Part shown: positions 1-11,039 of the stretch, piece by piece
Position numbering within the stretch: position 1 is the first letter of the stretch
Layout: each line of letters opens with the position of its first letter
DNA from: Zerene cesonia
Lineage: Eukaryota; Arthropoda; Insecta; Lepidoptera; Pieridae
NCBI RefSeq assembly: GCF_012273895.1
Contig: NC_052104.1
Location: 1-64,000 of the forward strand
Direction of reading: 5' to 3'
Length of the DNA: 64,000 bases
The notes under the pieces: generated by a model
Told to the model about the DNA's origin: nothing
The model's input: only the letters and a program-made list of their open reading frames with translations
Databases searched by the model: none
Made by a program: the position numbers and the translations under genes

Positions 1-1482
1 ACACTGCGTACCATAATCTAGACTACATGTCATACATACACTTTCATCACATCGCATAGACACTAAATCATACTGCACTAAACACACGCACGCATCGTCA
101 CATAATATACTATAGTCTCCGTACAAAAAACACGCACTGACGCACTTACAGTCACGCACACAGACATATATCGTCATACATTTCACACCACGTGGTTTTT
201 AAACATTCCCATCACAGTCCCCAGAGAATTTAAAAGTATGACACTGTAATGCCTTAACGTCTTCCTGATGAGTTTTTTATACCAAAAAATGGTATAAAAT
301 GGACCCGTTGCAATACACACACAACCATACCACCCTAAAATGGATTTATCTGCGATACACACTTCATGCTAAATACACAAACATAAATTTTCCAAAGCGT
401 AGAACCTTTTTTAGTACAAAGCAGTGTTTAAAATCGTTGGTTTAAAATTGTATGTAATAGAAAGGGTTCTCTCTCAATTATTCCTCACAAATTCTGTGTT
501 CAAAATCAAAATGTATGATGGAAGGTAGGTTGTATTTTTTTTGTATTTTCAGGAGATGATAGGATTCGTTTATGATATCGTTTCACACATTCGAAAAAAT
601 ACTAATAATACATGATATTTAGAATTGTAAAGAAGATTCGATTTAGTACTCATTTTATAATTTAAAATACGCTGTATTATAGGGTTATTATTTGTGATAC
701 CGAAAAAAGCAACCTGCCTTCAAATTGTTGCACAGAATTTACGGCACTTGGGTGAAGAAGGTGTTATAATTGAATTTCCCTTCTTCACTCACACGTACAT
801 GTTGTAACAATGTGAACACGGTGTGGTCTACGCGCACACTTGCAAATTGCTACTTATCCCCTACTAACAAAGTGTTTTGACAATATACTCTAATATTCTA
901 GGGAAATGAAGTTTGCTGCGTCAGCTGTCGGTCGATTAGATTGTATTGTCGAAACTTACAAATCTAAACGCTAAATAGGCTAGTTATTAAGAAGCTAGGA
1001 TTAGGTTCTGCATGGTTTCGGAAAAATGGTAGAAAAATCGTTAATTAGATGAAGCGTAAACAGGGCTCCACATTCTTTTAATGTAATAACAACCCTAACA
1101 AACTTGAATGCATGCTTACATTGTTTACAATCGTTCATTCGCAAAACGAGGTCTACGGTATCTAATCGATCATTATGTTTACATCGCTTTCAGTCAAGGT
1201 TTTATGGTGGTGGGACATATCGACAGACGTGGATACCATCTCCATTCAAAATTGTCATAACTCAAGATTAATAAATAGATTTGACGATGCATGTTGTTTT
1301 CGTGTGTCCGTTACGCTTAACGCGTAAAGGTGTGTTGAGCTAAGGAAGCTGGAGACGTTTGAGCCCGACCCCATTGCGATTTGTACGTACACGGTCCGGC
1401 AGGCTCGCCTTCGTCCACGGTAGCTTGTAAGTTAGCGTTAGTTTAGCTTAGCCTCTAAAAGGCCTGTGTTGTGTGTTTATAG
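1..1482. other. Non-coding sequence upstream of the Syncrip exon
   Basis: I see no convincing gene here. The first 180 bases are rich in short ACAC/CATAC runs. An open frame of about 40 codons near 1333-1425 (+) is too short and unlike any family I recognise. The region is probably intron of the gene whose exon lies at 1483-1625. Confidence 0.5.
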
Positions 1483-1625
1483 ATTATGATTACGACTATT
1501 ACGGGTACGGGGATTACCGAGGTGGCTACAATGAGCCATTTTACCGGTACGATGAGTTCTATTTTGATTACGCGGGGCCACCGCAACCGTCCGCCGTCCG
1601 CCAGCCTCCCAACAGAGCGCAACCG
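1483..1625 (+). CDS. Syp: Internal exon of a Syncrip / hnRNP R-Q family RNA-binding protein (partial gene)
   Basis: The exon follows a TTTATAG acceptor and is open for 47 codons after a 2-nt phase remainder. It encodes a Tyr/Gly/Asp-rich stretch containing YDYYGYGDYRGGY followed by NEPFYRYDEFY and a Pro/Gln-rich end. The DYYGY...YRGGY...PYY..YDD signature is characteristic of the region after RRM3 in hnRNP Q/R (Syncrip), which binds mRNA and controls its localisation and translation. A CCG|GTGGGT donor ends the exon at 1625. If unspliced, the frame continues only seven more codons to a TAA at 1647. The RRM exons and the RGG-rich C terminus are not visible in the window. They may lie upstream of position 1, in the N gaps, or elsewhere if contigs are misjoined. 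Confidence 0.72.
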
Positions 1626-1729
1626 GTGGGTCCCACACACACTAACTAATATATTATTTTACTAGTCACTAGACGCTGTACTCATCATCCGTTCGGTTTT
1701 TGATTTGCAAAAATTTTGTTTTATCATCT

Positions 1730-1829
1730 NNNNNNNNNNNNNNNNNNNNNNNNNNNNNNNNNNNNNNNNNNNNNNNNNNNNNNNNNNNNNNNNNNNNNNN
1801 NNNNNNNNNNNNNNNNNNNNNNNNNNNNN
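1730..1829. other. Assembly gap (100 N)
   Basis: A run of exactly 100 N separates the Syncrip-exon contig from the small contig carrying the unassigned minus-strand ORF. The round size indicates a placeholder, not a measured length. Confidence 0.98.
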
Positions 1830-2798
1830 GCTTATTAGGGTCTTTTCCTTTTCATCTATTGTGAATCCCCTTGTATTCTTTTGGACTTTCAAGAACTGTC
1901 TTATTTGTCCCTCATCGCATGTTGCCCCCTGGATCTTGGCCTTATAGTTTTCGAGGGTTTGATTTCCAGGGTGCTCCATCTTATCCATTATTTGCGCAGT
2001 CCTCACTAAATCAGGGTAGTCGGCGGACCTGAAGCACTGGTAATGTGGCTTTATTATTAAGTGGAGGTAAACAATGTCATCGCTGGGGATGTTTTCGGTT
2101 TCCATTACTCGCTTCACTTCTTCTCGTTCCTTAGCGTACCTCGCAACTTGACCTGCGAGAGGACTTATGCACACGATGGCTCCCCCCTGATTTATCACCT
2201 GATTAATGAGAGAATAAGTAGTCATGTCCGACAGCGATGTGAGGAATCGGACATGAGTCTTAATCGCAGACAAGACTATGTCGTCAGTCTGAAGCTTTGT
2301 CAAAGAATAAACAATACGTCTCAAAAACGCCCGTTCTACCACTGTTTCGTTAACGTATGTTCCACCCTCCTGAATTGGTAAGGAGACATTGGTTTCGGGG
2401 GTGTACTGTATAGATGCAAGGAATGATGAATATCTCTTAGACACCCACTCACGGAAACTCCTCTTTGTTGCTACAGGACGGCACATTACGTATGACCCAT
2501 ATACAGCTTGAAATGCAACCACTTCTTTTTTTACTTCTCTCCTCGCTGATTTCAGGCCCATATAGATGAGTCTAGATTTGGTTGGGATTGCTTGCAGATC
2601 GTCAATCATTAGCCGACATCTTGTGTCTTCTTGCACTATCGACGCCATATCAATATCTGTGAGATATTTTATACAGCATAAATAGTATGTTGTAAGGATT
2701 CTTCCCATCTTCGATCGGGATCCTTCTTTGTCCTGGGCAACAACTTCTCTTATTTTATCAAGAGGGTCAAGAGTTTGATTGAAGAATGCTAAAATCAT
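1830..2798 (-). CDS. Unassigned long intronless ORF, possibly an endogenous viral nucleoprotein-like element (partial)
   Basis: The minus strand is open for about 320 codons from the first Met outside the adjoining repeat (ATG at 2796-2798) to the edge of the 100-N gap. The protein is soluble-looking, without signal peptide or TM helix, and has a balanced globular composition. Visible segments include KSRLIYMGLKSARREVKK, GTYVNETVVERAFLRRIVY, QVINQGGAIVCISPLAG and a late SADYPDLVRTAQIMDKMEHP. I do not recognise a cellular domain. The size, the absence of introns and the isolation beside retroposon DNA suggest an integrated non-retroviral RNA virus nucleoprotein gene (Mononegavirales or Jingchuvirales type), but this is inference and weak. 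The frame can be extended to an ATG at 2858, but those first 20 or so codons lie in repeat sequence and are probably not part of the original gene. The C terminus is lost in the gap. Host domestication is possible because no stop or frameshift is visible. Confidence 0.4.
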
Positions 2799-2825
2799 GT
2801 TTGCAGCAACTTGTTTGTTCGTCGT

Positions 2826-2896
2826 CGTTTCAGCCGTGGGACGTCCACTGCTGGACAAAGGCCTCCCTCAAAGATTTCCACCACGACCGGTCACTG
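2826..2896 (-). repeat. 3' tail of a lepidopteran retroposon (SINE/LINE-type), cut by gap
   Basis: On the minus strand this reads GGCCTTTGTCCAGCAGTGGA followed by a low-complexity ACGACGACGAAC tail. The CAGCAGTGG-plus-triplet-repeat ending resembles the tails of the tRNA-headed SINEs elsewhere in this window. The element abuts the N terminus of the unassigned ORF, which argues that the ORF is integrated in the insect genome and is not a contaminating read. Confidence 0.5.
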
Positions 2897-3896
2897 NNNN
2901 NNNNNNNNNNNNNNNNNNNNNNNNNNNNNNNNNNNNNNNNNNNNNNNNNNNNNNNNNNNNNNNNNNNNNNNNNNNNNNNNNNNNNNNNNNNNNNNNNNNN
3001 NNNNNNNNNNNNNNNNNNNNNNNNNNNNNNNNNNNNNNNNNNNNNNNNNNNNNNNNNNNNNNNNNNNNNNNNNNNNNNNNNNNNNNNNNNNNNNNNNNNN
3101 NNNNNNNNNNNNNNNNNNNNNNNNNNNNNNNNNNNNNNNNNNNNNNNNNNNNNNNNNNNNNNNNNNNNNNNNNNNNNNNNNNNNNNNNNNNNNNNNNNNN
3201 NNNNNNNNNNNNNNNNNNNNNNNNNNNNNNNNNNNNNNNNNNNNNNNNNNNNNNNNNNNNNNNNNNNNNNNNNNNNNNNNNNNNNNNNNNNNNNNNNNNN
3301 NNNNNNNNNNNNNNNNNNNNNNNNNNNNNNNNNNNNNNNNNNNNNNNNNNNNNNNNNNNNNNNNNNNNNNNNNNNNNNNNNNNNNNNNNNNNNNNNNNNN
3401 NNNNNNNNNNNNNNNNNNNNNNNNNNNNNNNNNNNNNNNNNNNNNNNNNNNNNNNNNNNNNNNNNNNNNNNNNNNNNNNNNNNNNNNNNNNNNNNNNNNN
3501 NNNNNNNNNNNNNNNNNNNNNNNNNNNNNNNNNNNNNNNNNNNNNNNNNNNNNNNNNNNNNNNNNNNNNNNNNNNNNNNNNNNNNNNNNNNNNNNNNNNN
3601 NNNNNNNNNNNNNNNNNNNNNNNNNNNNNNNNNNNNNNNNNNNNNNNNNNNNNNNNNNNNNNNNNNNNNNNNNNNNNNNNNNNNNNNNNNNNNNNNNNNN
3701 NNNNNNNNNNNNNNNNNNNNNNNNNNNNNNNNNNNNNNNNNNNNNNNNNNNNNNNNNNNNNNNNNNNNNNNNNNNNNNNNNNNNNNNNNNNNNNNNNNNN
3801 NNNNNNNNNNNNNNNNNNNNNNNNNNNNNNNNNNNNNNNNNNNNNNNNNNNNNNNNNNNNNNNNNNNNNNNNNNNNNNNNNNNNNNNNNNNNNNNN
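2897..3896. other. Assembly gap (1000 N)
   Basis: A run of exactly 1000 N, a fixed-size scaffolding gap. Its true length and the order of the flanking contigs are uncertain. Confidence 0.98.
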
Positions 3897-6523
3897 GAAT
3901 TCTGACCTGCACTCAGTTGGACAGCTTACAAGTGACGGCATAGTGCTGAATCTTATTATTTTATGCTCTTATATTGTTCTAGATAGGTCACCTGGTGGTT
4001 CAAATGACCCGTAATTTTTTCTATATGGGCCTGTAGTCTATTCTTCTTGACAAGATTGAGAACTTAATTTTTAAATAACATTTAAAATTTTAGACCCAAT
4101 TTCGACTTATCAATCTAGCGGAAACTGTAACATCTAGTTTGAACTCTCATAAATTATAATATTAGATACTAGAGCAATTCTAACCGAATTTAATTAATGG
4201 CGTGAAAATGTATTATTAATACATGTATATTATATTATCTTACAATTTGTTTACTTTATGTTTAATATAACGATTAGGATATCCAATCTTGATATTTTAA
4301 GCTTTTATATTATTTAATTTCGGTACTTGATTATATTTGTATTTGGGAGACTTGTTTCTAAATCTAATCGGTTATTCATTGATTTCAATCCGGTATATAA
4401 TATATTATATATCTCTTTGTATATAAAATTATTGTGTCACAATGTTAGTTATTCTTCTCCTCAAAAAGGGTGGGCCGAATCACATGAAATTCTATGTGCA
4501 TACCGAATCGCCTAACATCTATGCCTATGTAAATGATTAGAGTAAGATTTGTGCACAGCATTTGCTGGGTCAGCTAGCATATTGTGAATAAATAAGCAAA
4601 CTAAAGAATCCATGCAAATGGCAACACTGAAAGCAAAAACTGTCAAACTTAAGTGCGCATTTGAGACAAAACTTCCACAAAGGAAAACTGAAGCAGAGTT
4701 CTCGAAATTATAGTGACACGTTTTGTATTTCCCCCACTTTACAACAAATTTTAGCTTCAAAACGACTCCAACAAGTTTAAAAGTTTAACTTTGTATTTTC
4801 CGAGTTAATCTATTAAATGGCATCTTGCATTCAATAAAAGATGCGCTACACATCTCATCGAAGTTCCATTATCTATATAGATAGGCTTTTTAATTAACAG
4901 CAATTACTCTTATTAAACTACGTACATATTTTTAAATAATATATAGACCAAGAAAAACTATAAACCATTTGTAATAAATATAATAAATAACAAATTTCAA
5001 TCGTCGTACATTCACCATATTCAAAATTGAACATACAATACTTTTGAATAGATTTCGAGTATCTTAAAATGTAGCCTACATCTCCGATTTAAATCTGTCT
5101 TGCATATTATCTTCATGCTGATGACACTAGCCAGCTTGACCTCCTAATATACGCTTATACGTAGTTATTAGATGGTAATCAAGTGATCTTGTAATATTAA
5201 AAAGAATTATGTAGATGGGAATATTAAATCTACTGAAGTGTAGTAATTAATTCAACTTTGTGTATTTTATTATTAACTTAAAGGGCGGCTATTTTCATTT
5301 AATTCTTTTCATTCATTCTTATACAATAAGAACCTGTGCATTTTTAAATATCAACCTAAACTTCCAATGCTTATTTAGAAGAGAAATATGATATAATAGA
5401 TTTAATAGGAGCTAGAGCTCTTTTTAAATAAATATTTATATGCTTAATAATATAAGACAAATGAATAGTATTTTTACTTTTATTTAAAACAAAACTAAAG
5501 ATAGTCTTTACCTTAAACGTGATAAATATAATAAAATCTTATCGTACTTTAACAAACTATGTTACAATTAACAATGTACCCGACTTATTAACAATTCTGA
5601 ATACAAGCTAACAAATAACACTGGGCACTTCACTAATAACGTTTAAAAACACATAAAAAACTATTATTCAGAAACGACTGCGCGCGCGTATGGCGTAGTG
5701 TACGTGCGTTACAGGGAAATACTGAGATCATACTGAATGCTCCCAGTCGGAGGCTGTAGGGCGGGCGGATGCTTGATCGCTCCCATTGATAGCAAAATGG
5801 GATATAGGAAATACCTATTTCTATTCGTGTTTTGTATACGTACTTGGCTTTACTTAATGTGAGCACTGTGTACGGCGTGATACTAAAAGAGTGTTATTAC
5901 TTTTTTACAATGAATAAACCAATATCCAGGGATATTTCATGCATTATAAGCTCTACTAATATTAAAAATACGAAAGTAATTCAGTCTATCTGTCTGTCTA
6001 TTCTTCATACCTAAACCACTGAACCGATTTTGTTGTAATTTAGTGCAGAGTTAGTTTAAAACCTGAGGAAGATCATTGGAAGTTTTATTCCGTATATATA
6101 AATACGAGAATGAGAATTATGCGAGGAAAACGCCAGACTGCCAGTTTTTTTCCGAAAGCTAGTGGATATTAGAAATAGAATTGATTTCGATCCCTCAGGA
6201 ACTAGTCAGGGTCACTGACCGCAATGTTACGACTTGGTAAGTATTTAATAACCTCAAAATGGTATTTTCGAAAGCTTTTCCAGAGGTCGGCCAAATTGAA
6301 GTAAGTACTTAGTTATAAATCCGCTTTAAATTGTAATTGTATTAATACAGCCTATGCTTTTAGATGATAATTGACAAAAGAATTATCGAGGGTCAATAAA
6401 TCTGCTTTTTCGTTATATTTTAATATGTATCCTACTGAATACAGGACTTTACAGCTGGAAAATAAGATTGGTTATAATCACATAATCAAATTAAAAGCTT
6501 TCGTACATACAATATATGTATAT

Positions 6524-6554
6524 ATACCATAATACTAGTAAAGTATTATGGTAT
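6524..6554. repeat. Perfect short inverted repeat
   Basis: Two 13-bp arms (ATACCATAATACT and its exact reverse complement) flank a 5-nt loop. It sits just upstream of an AT microsatellite and may be a slippage product or a cruciform-prone site. Confidence 0.8.
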
Positions 6555-6576
6555 CTTTTATAATACTTAAGTCACC

Positions 6577-6578
<2 letters not shown>

Positions 6579-6607
<29 letters not shown>
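6579..6607. repeat. (AT)n microsatellite
   Basis: About 14 uninterrupted AT dinucleotides, ending in ACAG. Confidence 0.95.
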
Positions 6608-6611
<4 letters not shown>

Positions 6612-7081
6612 TTACATAACATTATAGTACATATACAGAAAATCAACGAAACCTTATGTTAATTTGTTTTAGTAAGCGGAACTTTTGAGGGACATATCTT
6701 GAAAGCAATGTCCCATAATCCCATCCTTTTGGGGATTACGTATTCTGTCTTTTAACTCCTAAGTACATCGCATACTAATTGTTTCAGATGCTTTTAATAA
6801 GACATACCTACCGACTACGACATATACAAGTAAAAGAGAAGTTATTTCAGTTGCCATATAGAAATCATTTTAGTTGCTATATATATATATGTTTGTTATT
6901 TTTCACACAAAAACTAATGCACCGATTTAAAAAAATATTTAAATGCTGTATCTTAAATGAGTGACATGTGCTATAATATTTGTACCACAGGTGAATCTGG
7001 GGCAGCCCGATGGAAACTTCCATGAATATGATTTGGACACAGAGAGCTATTTTGACTGTTTTTGTTGTATTTTGAGTGTGG

Positions 7082-7262
7082 AAGTAGAGAATGCTTCGGC
7101 ACGAATTGGGCCAGCACTCATCGGGGAAGGTACCATACCCCAATAGAAGATCGGGGTGAAATGGTAGCATGCTACTGAGGTGAGGGAGAGAGCCGGAGGC
7201 CGGTTTCCTTTTCCATACCCTTCCCAGTGCATTCCTTTATTCCCATCGTCAATCCTTTCCCT
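7082..7262 (+). repeat. Poly(A)-type retroposon, family R1, 3'-truncated copy
   Basis: The copy begins near 'GCTTCGGCACGAATTGGGCC' and shares the 'GGGGAAGTACC', 'GGAGCCGGAGGCC' and 'CCTTTTCC' blocks with the copies at 59946-60285 and 61741-62038. It stops before the 3' part that carries the poly(A) tail in those copies. Confidence 0.75.
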
Positions 7263-7344
7263 TTACTATTATATATATATAAAGCTACACTACCACTCAC
7301 TGACTCACTGACATCGCTTTTCTCGGAAACTGGGCAAAAAGTAG

Positions 7345-7444
7345 NNNNNNNNNNNNNNNNNNNNNNNNNNNNNNNNNNNNNNNNNNNNNNNNNNNNNNNN
7401 NNNNNNNNNNNNNNNNNNNNNNNNNNNNNNNNNNNNNNNNNNNN
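7345..7444. other. Assembly gap (100 N)
   Basis: A placeholder gap of exactly 100 N. The sequence right after it is the tail of a SINE, so the gap probably fell in a repeat. Confidence 0.98.
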
Positions 7445-7488
7445 GTGTGTCCCAGCAGTGAGAACATTTATGGGCTGATGATGATGGT
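7445..7488 (+). repeat. 3' tail of a tRNA-headed SINE
   Basis: Contains GTCCCAGCAGTGAGAACAT, TATGGGCTGATGATGATGG. This is the same 3' end, in opposite orientation, as the SINE copies at 22133-22447 and 57788-58007. Its body is lost in the adjoining N gap. Confidence 0.7.
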
Positions 7489-7559
7489 GTTAAACCCTGT
7501 TCATTAATCACCATATATCACCGAAGCGTTTAATCAAAGAAAAGATTTAAGGCTAAAAT

Positions 7560-7653
7560 AAATTACGCAACCGATTTCAATACGAATTTTTATTAGATGA
7601 AGTGATTCAAGAGGAATATTTAGCACCCGTGTAAAGCCACGGCGGGTCGCTAG
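7560..7653 (+). mobile_element. Helitron-like element, family H2, 3' half
   Basis: Shares 'GTGATTCAAGAGGAA' with the copies at 33316-33480 and 62540-62718. It ends 'GCCACGGCGGGTCGCTAG' followed by T, the CTAG^T terminus expected of Helitron-type elements. Confidence 0.55.
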
Positions 7654-8195
7654 TATTAGATTATATAAGTAATTGTACATATAATTATTTCATGACATGC
7701 GATAAGTTGCCATCTATTGTTTTTTGAAAAAGTTGACTGATTAACCTTGTGAGTAAAAACTATTCAAAAGCGTTTTGAATTTGATTTAATTGAGTATTAT
7801 ATTGGCCCTTTTTTTAATAAACAAAACTTTAAAATGCACATAATGGCTGCAATTCTATTTTTATTTATTTCGCATTATATTCATTTTAAGCTTTAATGTT
7901 ACCAATTGTTATAAAAAGTTAACAAAAGGCATTAAACTTTATGACTCCGAAATTCTATCAATTATGAGAAGATTAATACTATAATATACTTTCACCAGAT
8001 GCGGTTATTGCTTTGAAAGTAAATTTCATATTTATTTCGATAAAATTCGACTTACGTAACAAATCTATAATTTTGTCAAATTTTGTGCTGTTATTTATAT
8101 ATCGCCTTTCTAACAGTTTCTTATCAAACTTAAAAAGGAATGGGGAAATCGTGACTTATGCTCAACTAGCTTTTGCTTGCGGCTTCACACATGTA

Positions 8196-8322
8196 TAAAT
8201 TGAATCACTCTATCTATAGAAAAAAACCCCATCAAAAACAGTTTGATAGTTTTAAAGATTAACCTATGTATTTAGGGACATAGGGACAGAGAAAGCGACT
8301 TTGTTTTATACTATGTAGTGAT
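8196..8322 (-). mobile_element. Helitron-like element, family H2, fragment
   Basis: The minus strand carries the 'ACATAGTATAAAACAAAGTC' start, the 'TCTCTGTCCCTATG' block and 'TTTTTGATGGGG', as in the family H2 copies near 14955 and 62540. The CTAG end is missing. Confidence 0.5.
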
Positions 8323-8580
8323 TACGAGACAAGAGAAGGATGGGAAAAGAGTGGGTACAGCTATGTAGAGTACTGTGTTCAGCTTCAGGCTTCTCCGACG
8401 TGATGCCTGAGTTGGCACCAGACTAATCTATGTACAAATGTGGACTGTAATCTATCTCTACAAAATCCGTACAGGTCCGATCAAGTGATTCTGCATAAAG
8501 AGTAACGAATCAACCTCTCATTCACCAACATTCACATATATTGTAGCAGAAATTTTATTAAAACAAAACTTTGAATAATA

Positions 8581-8767
8581 TCCTACTAATATCATAAATG
8601 CTAAAAAAAAAGAAAAAAACTCTTTCACGCAAAATCTACTTAACCGATTGCAATGAAATTTGGTACGTAGATAGCTGGAAAATTGCAATTACATATAGGC
8701 AACTTTTTATCCCGATATTCCTACGGGATATAGACTTACGCGGGGGAAAACCGCTGGGCGCAGCTAG
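8581..8767 (+). mobile_element. Complete Helitron-like non-autonomous element, family H1
   Basis: A 187-bp element beginning TCCTACTAATATCATAAATG directly after A and ending GGGCGCAGCTAG directly before T. That is the A^TC...CTAG^T layout of Helitrons. The body contains the family hallmarks 'CTTAACCGATTGCAATGAA' and 'CCCGATATTCCTACGGGAT'. It encodes no protein. Confidence 0.7.
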
Positions 8768-9130
8768 TAATATATAATATATATTAATTTAAACGGTAGT
8801 CAAAACCATTTTGGTGCATTAATTATTTTTTAAAAGAGTATTTGGAACTAGCTATTTGGATATAGCTGACCATTTAAACGCATTTGAAGTAACCTAAAAA
8901 TATGTCTTAGTGCTTATAGGGTGTAGGGCTCTCTTCGAAAATTAACGCAGTACAAAATTTTATAGTCCGAGTAAACGATACCGTAGGCAGAGAGGTGGAC
9001 AATAATATAAAAACTTATGGCGTAGACTGTATAATTTGTAACCATTGTAATCATAATGAGACTGCCAACTAACATAAGGAAGTTTTAAGGTTTCTGCAGC
9101 CAAACACGTAGTGGTTAGTTTTGTATAAAA

Positions 9131-9288
9131 CTAGCTTTTCTCTGCGTTAAATTCGGAGAGTTTAATAGATTTTATTATACATATAAACCTTCCTGTTCAA
9201 AAAATCATCATAATTCGTTGTGTAGTTTTCGTGATCTAAGCATACAATGCAAACGCGGGAAGCGACTTTGCTTATACTATGTAGTGAC
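9131..9288 (-). mobile_element. Helitron-like element, family H2, near-complete copy
   Basis: On the minus strand it runs from 'TCACTACATAGTATAAGC' to a terminal CTAG at 9131-9134. It contains the 'AAACGAATTATGATG'-like central block in diverged form. Confidence 0.5.
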
Positions 9289-9544
9289 AATAAATAAAAA
9301 TTCTTTATCTAAAGAGGTGTGAGCATTTGGGTATCTGGCCACATAAATAAAATTTTCTCTTAAAACGCTGTGTCCATGATATCGAGTTAAATTTAATTAG
9401 TTAAGTTTCTATGTGAATTAGACTAAGATACTTACATTTGAAAAATATATATTTGTATTTATCTATTAGCATACACAACGTATTAAAATATTCAGTGTCA
9501 TATTTGAAGGACATATAATTAAACAAAATTTTCGTAAGTAAATA

Positions 9545-9780
9545 TGTAATTTTCCTTTTAGTAAGAGTTTGTTATTAGTCTGTCTGTCTGTGCGTCCTTC
9601 TGTCGTCAGGCTGCATCTAGTGATAGTAGATAGTTAAAAATTTTAGAAAATGATGTATTTTGATTGCCGCTACAACAACAAATAATAAAAGAATTGAGGT
9701 TAAACTACGGTTGGCATGGTTATAAAATGGATGGGTGAGCAAATTTTTGCAGTGGCTCTTTAGCTTATTTGTTTTGAAGC
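9545..9780 (+). repeat. Dispersed repeat, family R5 ('GTCTGTCTGTC... GGTTGGCATGGT')
   Basis: Shares the order of blocks GTCCGTCTGT, CACCAGGCTG, GCCGCTACAA and GGATGGGTGA.CAAATTTTT with the copy at 18948-19180. It is non-coding, and its ends could not be fixed. Confidence 0.55.
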
Positions 9781-9789
9781 CTAACTCAT

Positions 9790-10832
9790 CATTGACCGAT
9801 TTGTTATGTTATGTAATAAGAGTTTATCGTAGTTTTATATAATTCGTTGATATTCTTCACCATTTATAATTATACTTATGTAATTGTATAAATTAGACAC
9901 TTAAGTTAACGTATACTATGTTTCTAGTAGATAAACTTCTAATTTATTGCAATTATTCATACCGTAAGCTTTTGTCATAAATTATAATAAATAAAAGCCA
10001 ATTATAAAGAAAATAATTAACAAGTTAAATGAAATACTCGAATGTTATAATTGTTAAAGTGTGCGTGTTATTTCTAAACAGGTGCTTTATATTCATGAAT
10101 ACAGATAATAATATTTATAATCTACCTTTTATGATTTTCATTTTGTTTTAAATATTTGTAATTTAAGTTATAAACAAAAGATAACCATAATAATTTTTAT
10201 AAAATTTTAAAAGTAGGTCGTTAATAAATTTGCTTTGAAAAAATGGATATATAGATATATACACCTTCTCTATTTACATATTAGAAAATAGTTTATTAAA
10301 AAAATCCCACAAAATATAAACATTGAATTAAAATCAAATCTAGACTAACTTGAACTAGACTAGTGCAAAATAAATATAATATATAGAATAAATACATTAA
10401 AAACAAATTTATCCGTTTTAGCTATTTTTGTTTACCTATTTTTATGATATTTTTGAATGTATCTGAAGAAGATTATATTAAATATATTTAGAAAGATATT
10501 TTAATAAGTAAAATATTTTCTATCGTTGTGTAATTTTATGAATAAGAAATTCAAATGCATTAATAATTTCTCACCCAAAAATGCTATAATTTACATGCTT
10601 ATATGTAAATTTTTATTTCATTTTCGAGCTTTAAAAAAATTGAAGATCTTTAAATTACATATAAAAATTACAACAATATAATTTTATTTAATTAACATTT
10701 ATTATTACGTTTATTGAAATTAAAAAATTCAACATAAAAATAAAAAAACGTACCATCAACGAGAAAAAATCCAATATTGCAACAAAAAAAAATCACTCAA
10801 TTTGACATGAATTCTAAGCGTCAGAAAGCGTC
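9790..10832. other. AT-rich DNA, nothing recognised
   Basis: No coding signal or repeat with clear ends was seen. Composition is extremely AT-rich. Confidence 0.5.
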
Positions 10833-10935
10833 AAATAACCCGTTGCGCGCGCGCAGCCCGTGCGCTACTCGACTACTGGAGCGACTGGTTGCTGGCTAGG
10901 CGACTGATCGCACTTCCTACCATAGGCCGCTTGCA
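10833..10935. promoter_or_regulatory. CpG-rich patch, candidate promoter or first exon
   Basis: A roughly 100-bp block containing GTTGCGCGCGCGCAGCCCG and many further CpGs stands out from kilobases of very AT-rich DNA. The cadherin coding start exon at 17739 has a splice acceptor, so an upstream non-coding exon must exist. This block is one candidate for it. No TATA box or donor could be assigned with confidence. Confidence 0.25.
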
Positions 10936-10997
10936 CATTAGAAATTATGCGCACTTTTAACGGATTTAAATCACGATCTATTACTCGACATTGACGA

Positions 10998-11036
10998 CTT
11001 TGAGGTCGAAAAATATTTTATTTTTCGACCTCAAAG
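10998..11036. repeat. Perfect 18-bp palindrome with 3-nt loop
   Basis: The arm CTTTGAGGTCGAAAAATA and its exact reverse complement are separated by TTT. It is too short for a microRNA precursor. It may be a transposon end, a cruciform site or an amplification foldback. Confidence 0.85.
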
Positions 11037-11039
11037 GGA

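Larger units (their letters stand above)
3897..7080. other. AT-rich intergenic DNA with repeat remnants
   Basis: No gene is supported. The stretch is strongly AT-rich with a small CpG-containing patch around 5675-5790. A decayed repeat at about 5975-6170 contains the 'CCACTGAACCGATT' type motif and a terminal CTAG near 6160. It also holds a short palindrome (6524-6554) and an AT microsatellite (6579-6607). Short ORFs here lack coding character. Confidence 0.5.

Noticed and set aside
2779..4014. Several ORFs of about 360-411 codons on both strands
   Set aside because: They consist almost entirely of N from the 1000-base gap. The flanks are too short to support a gene.
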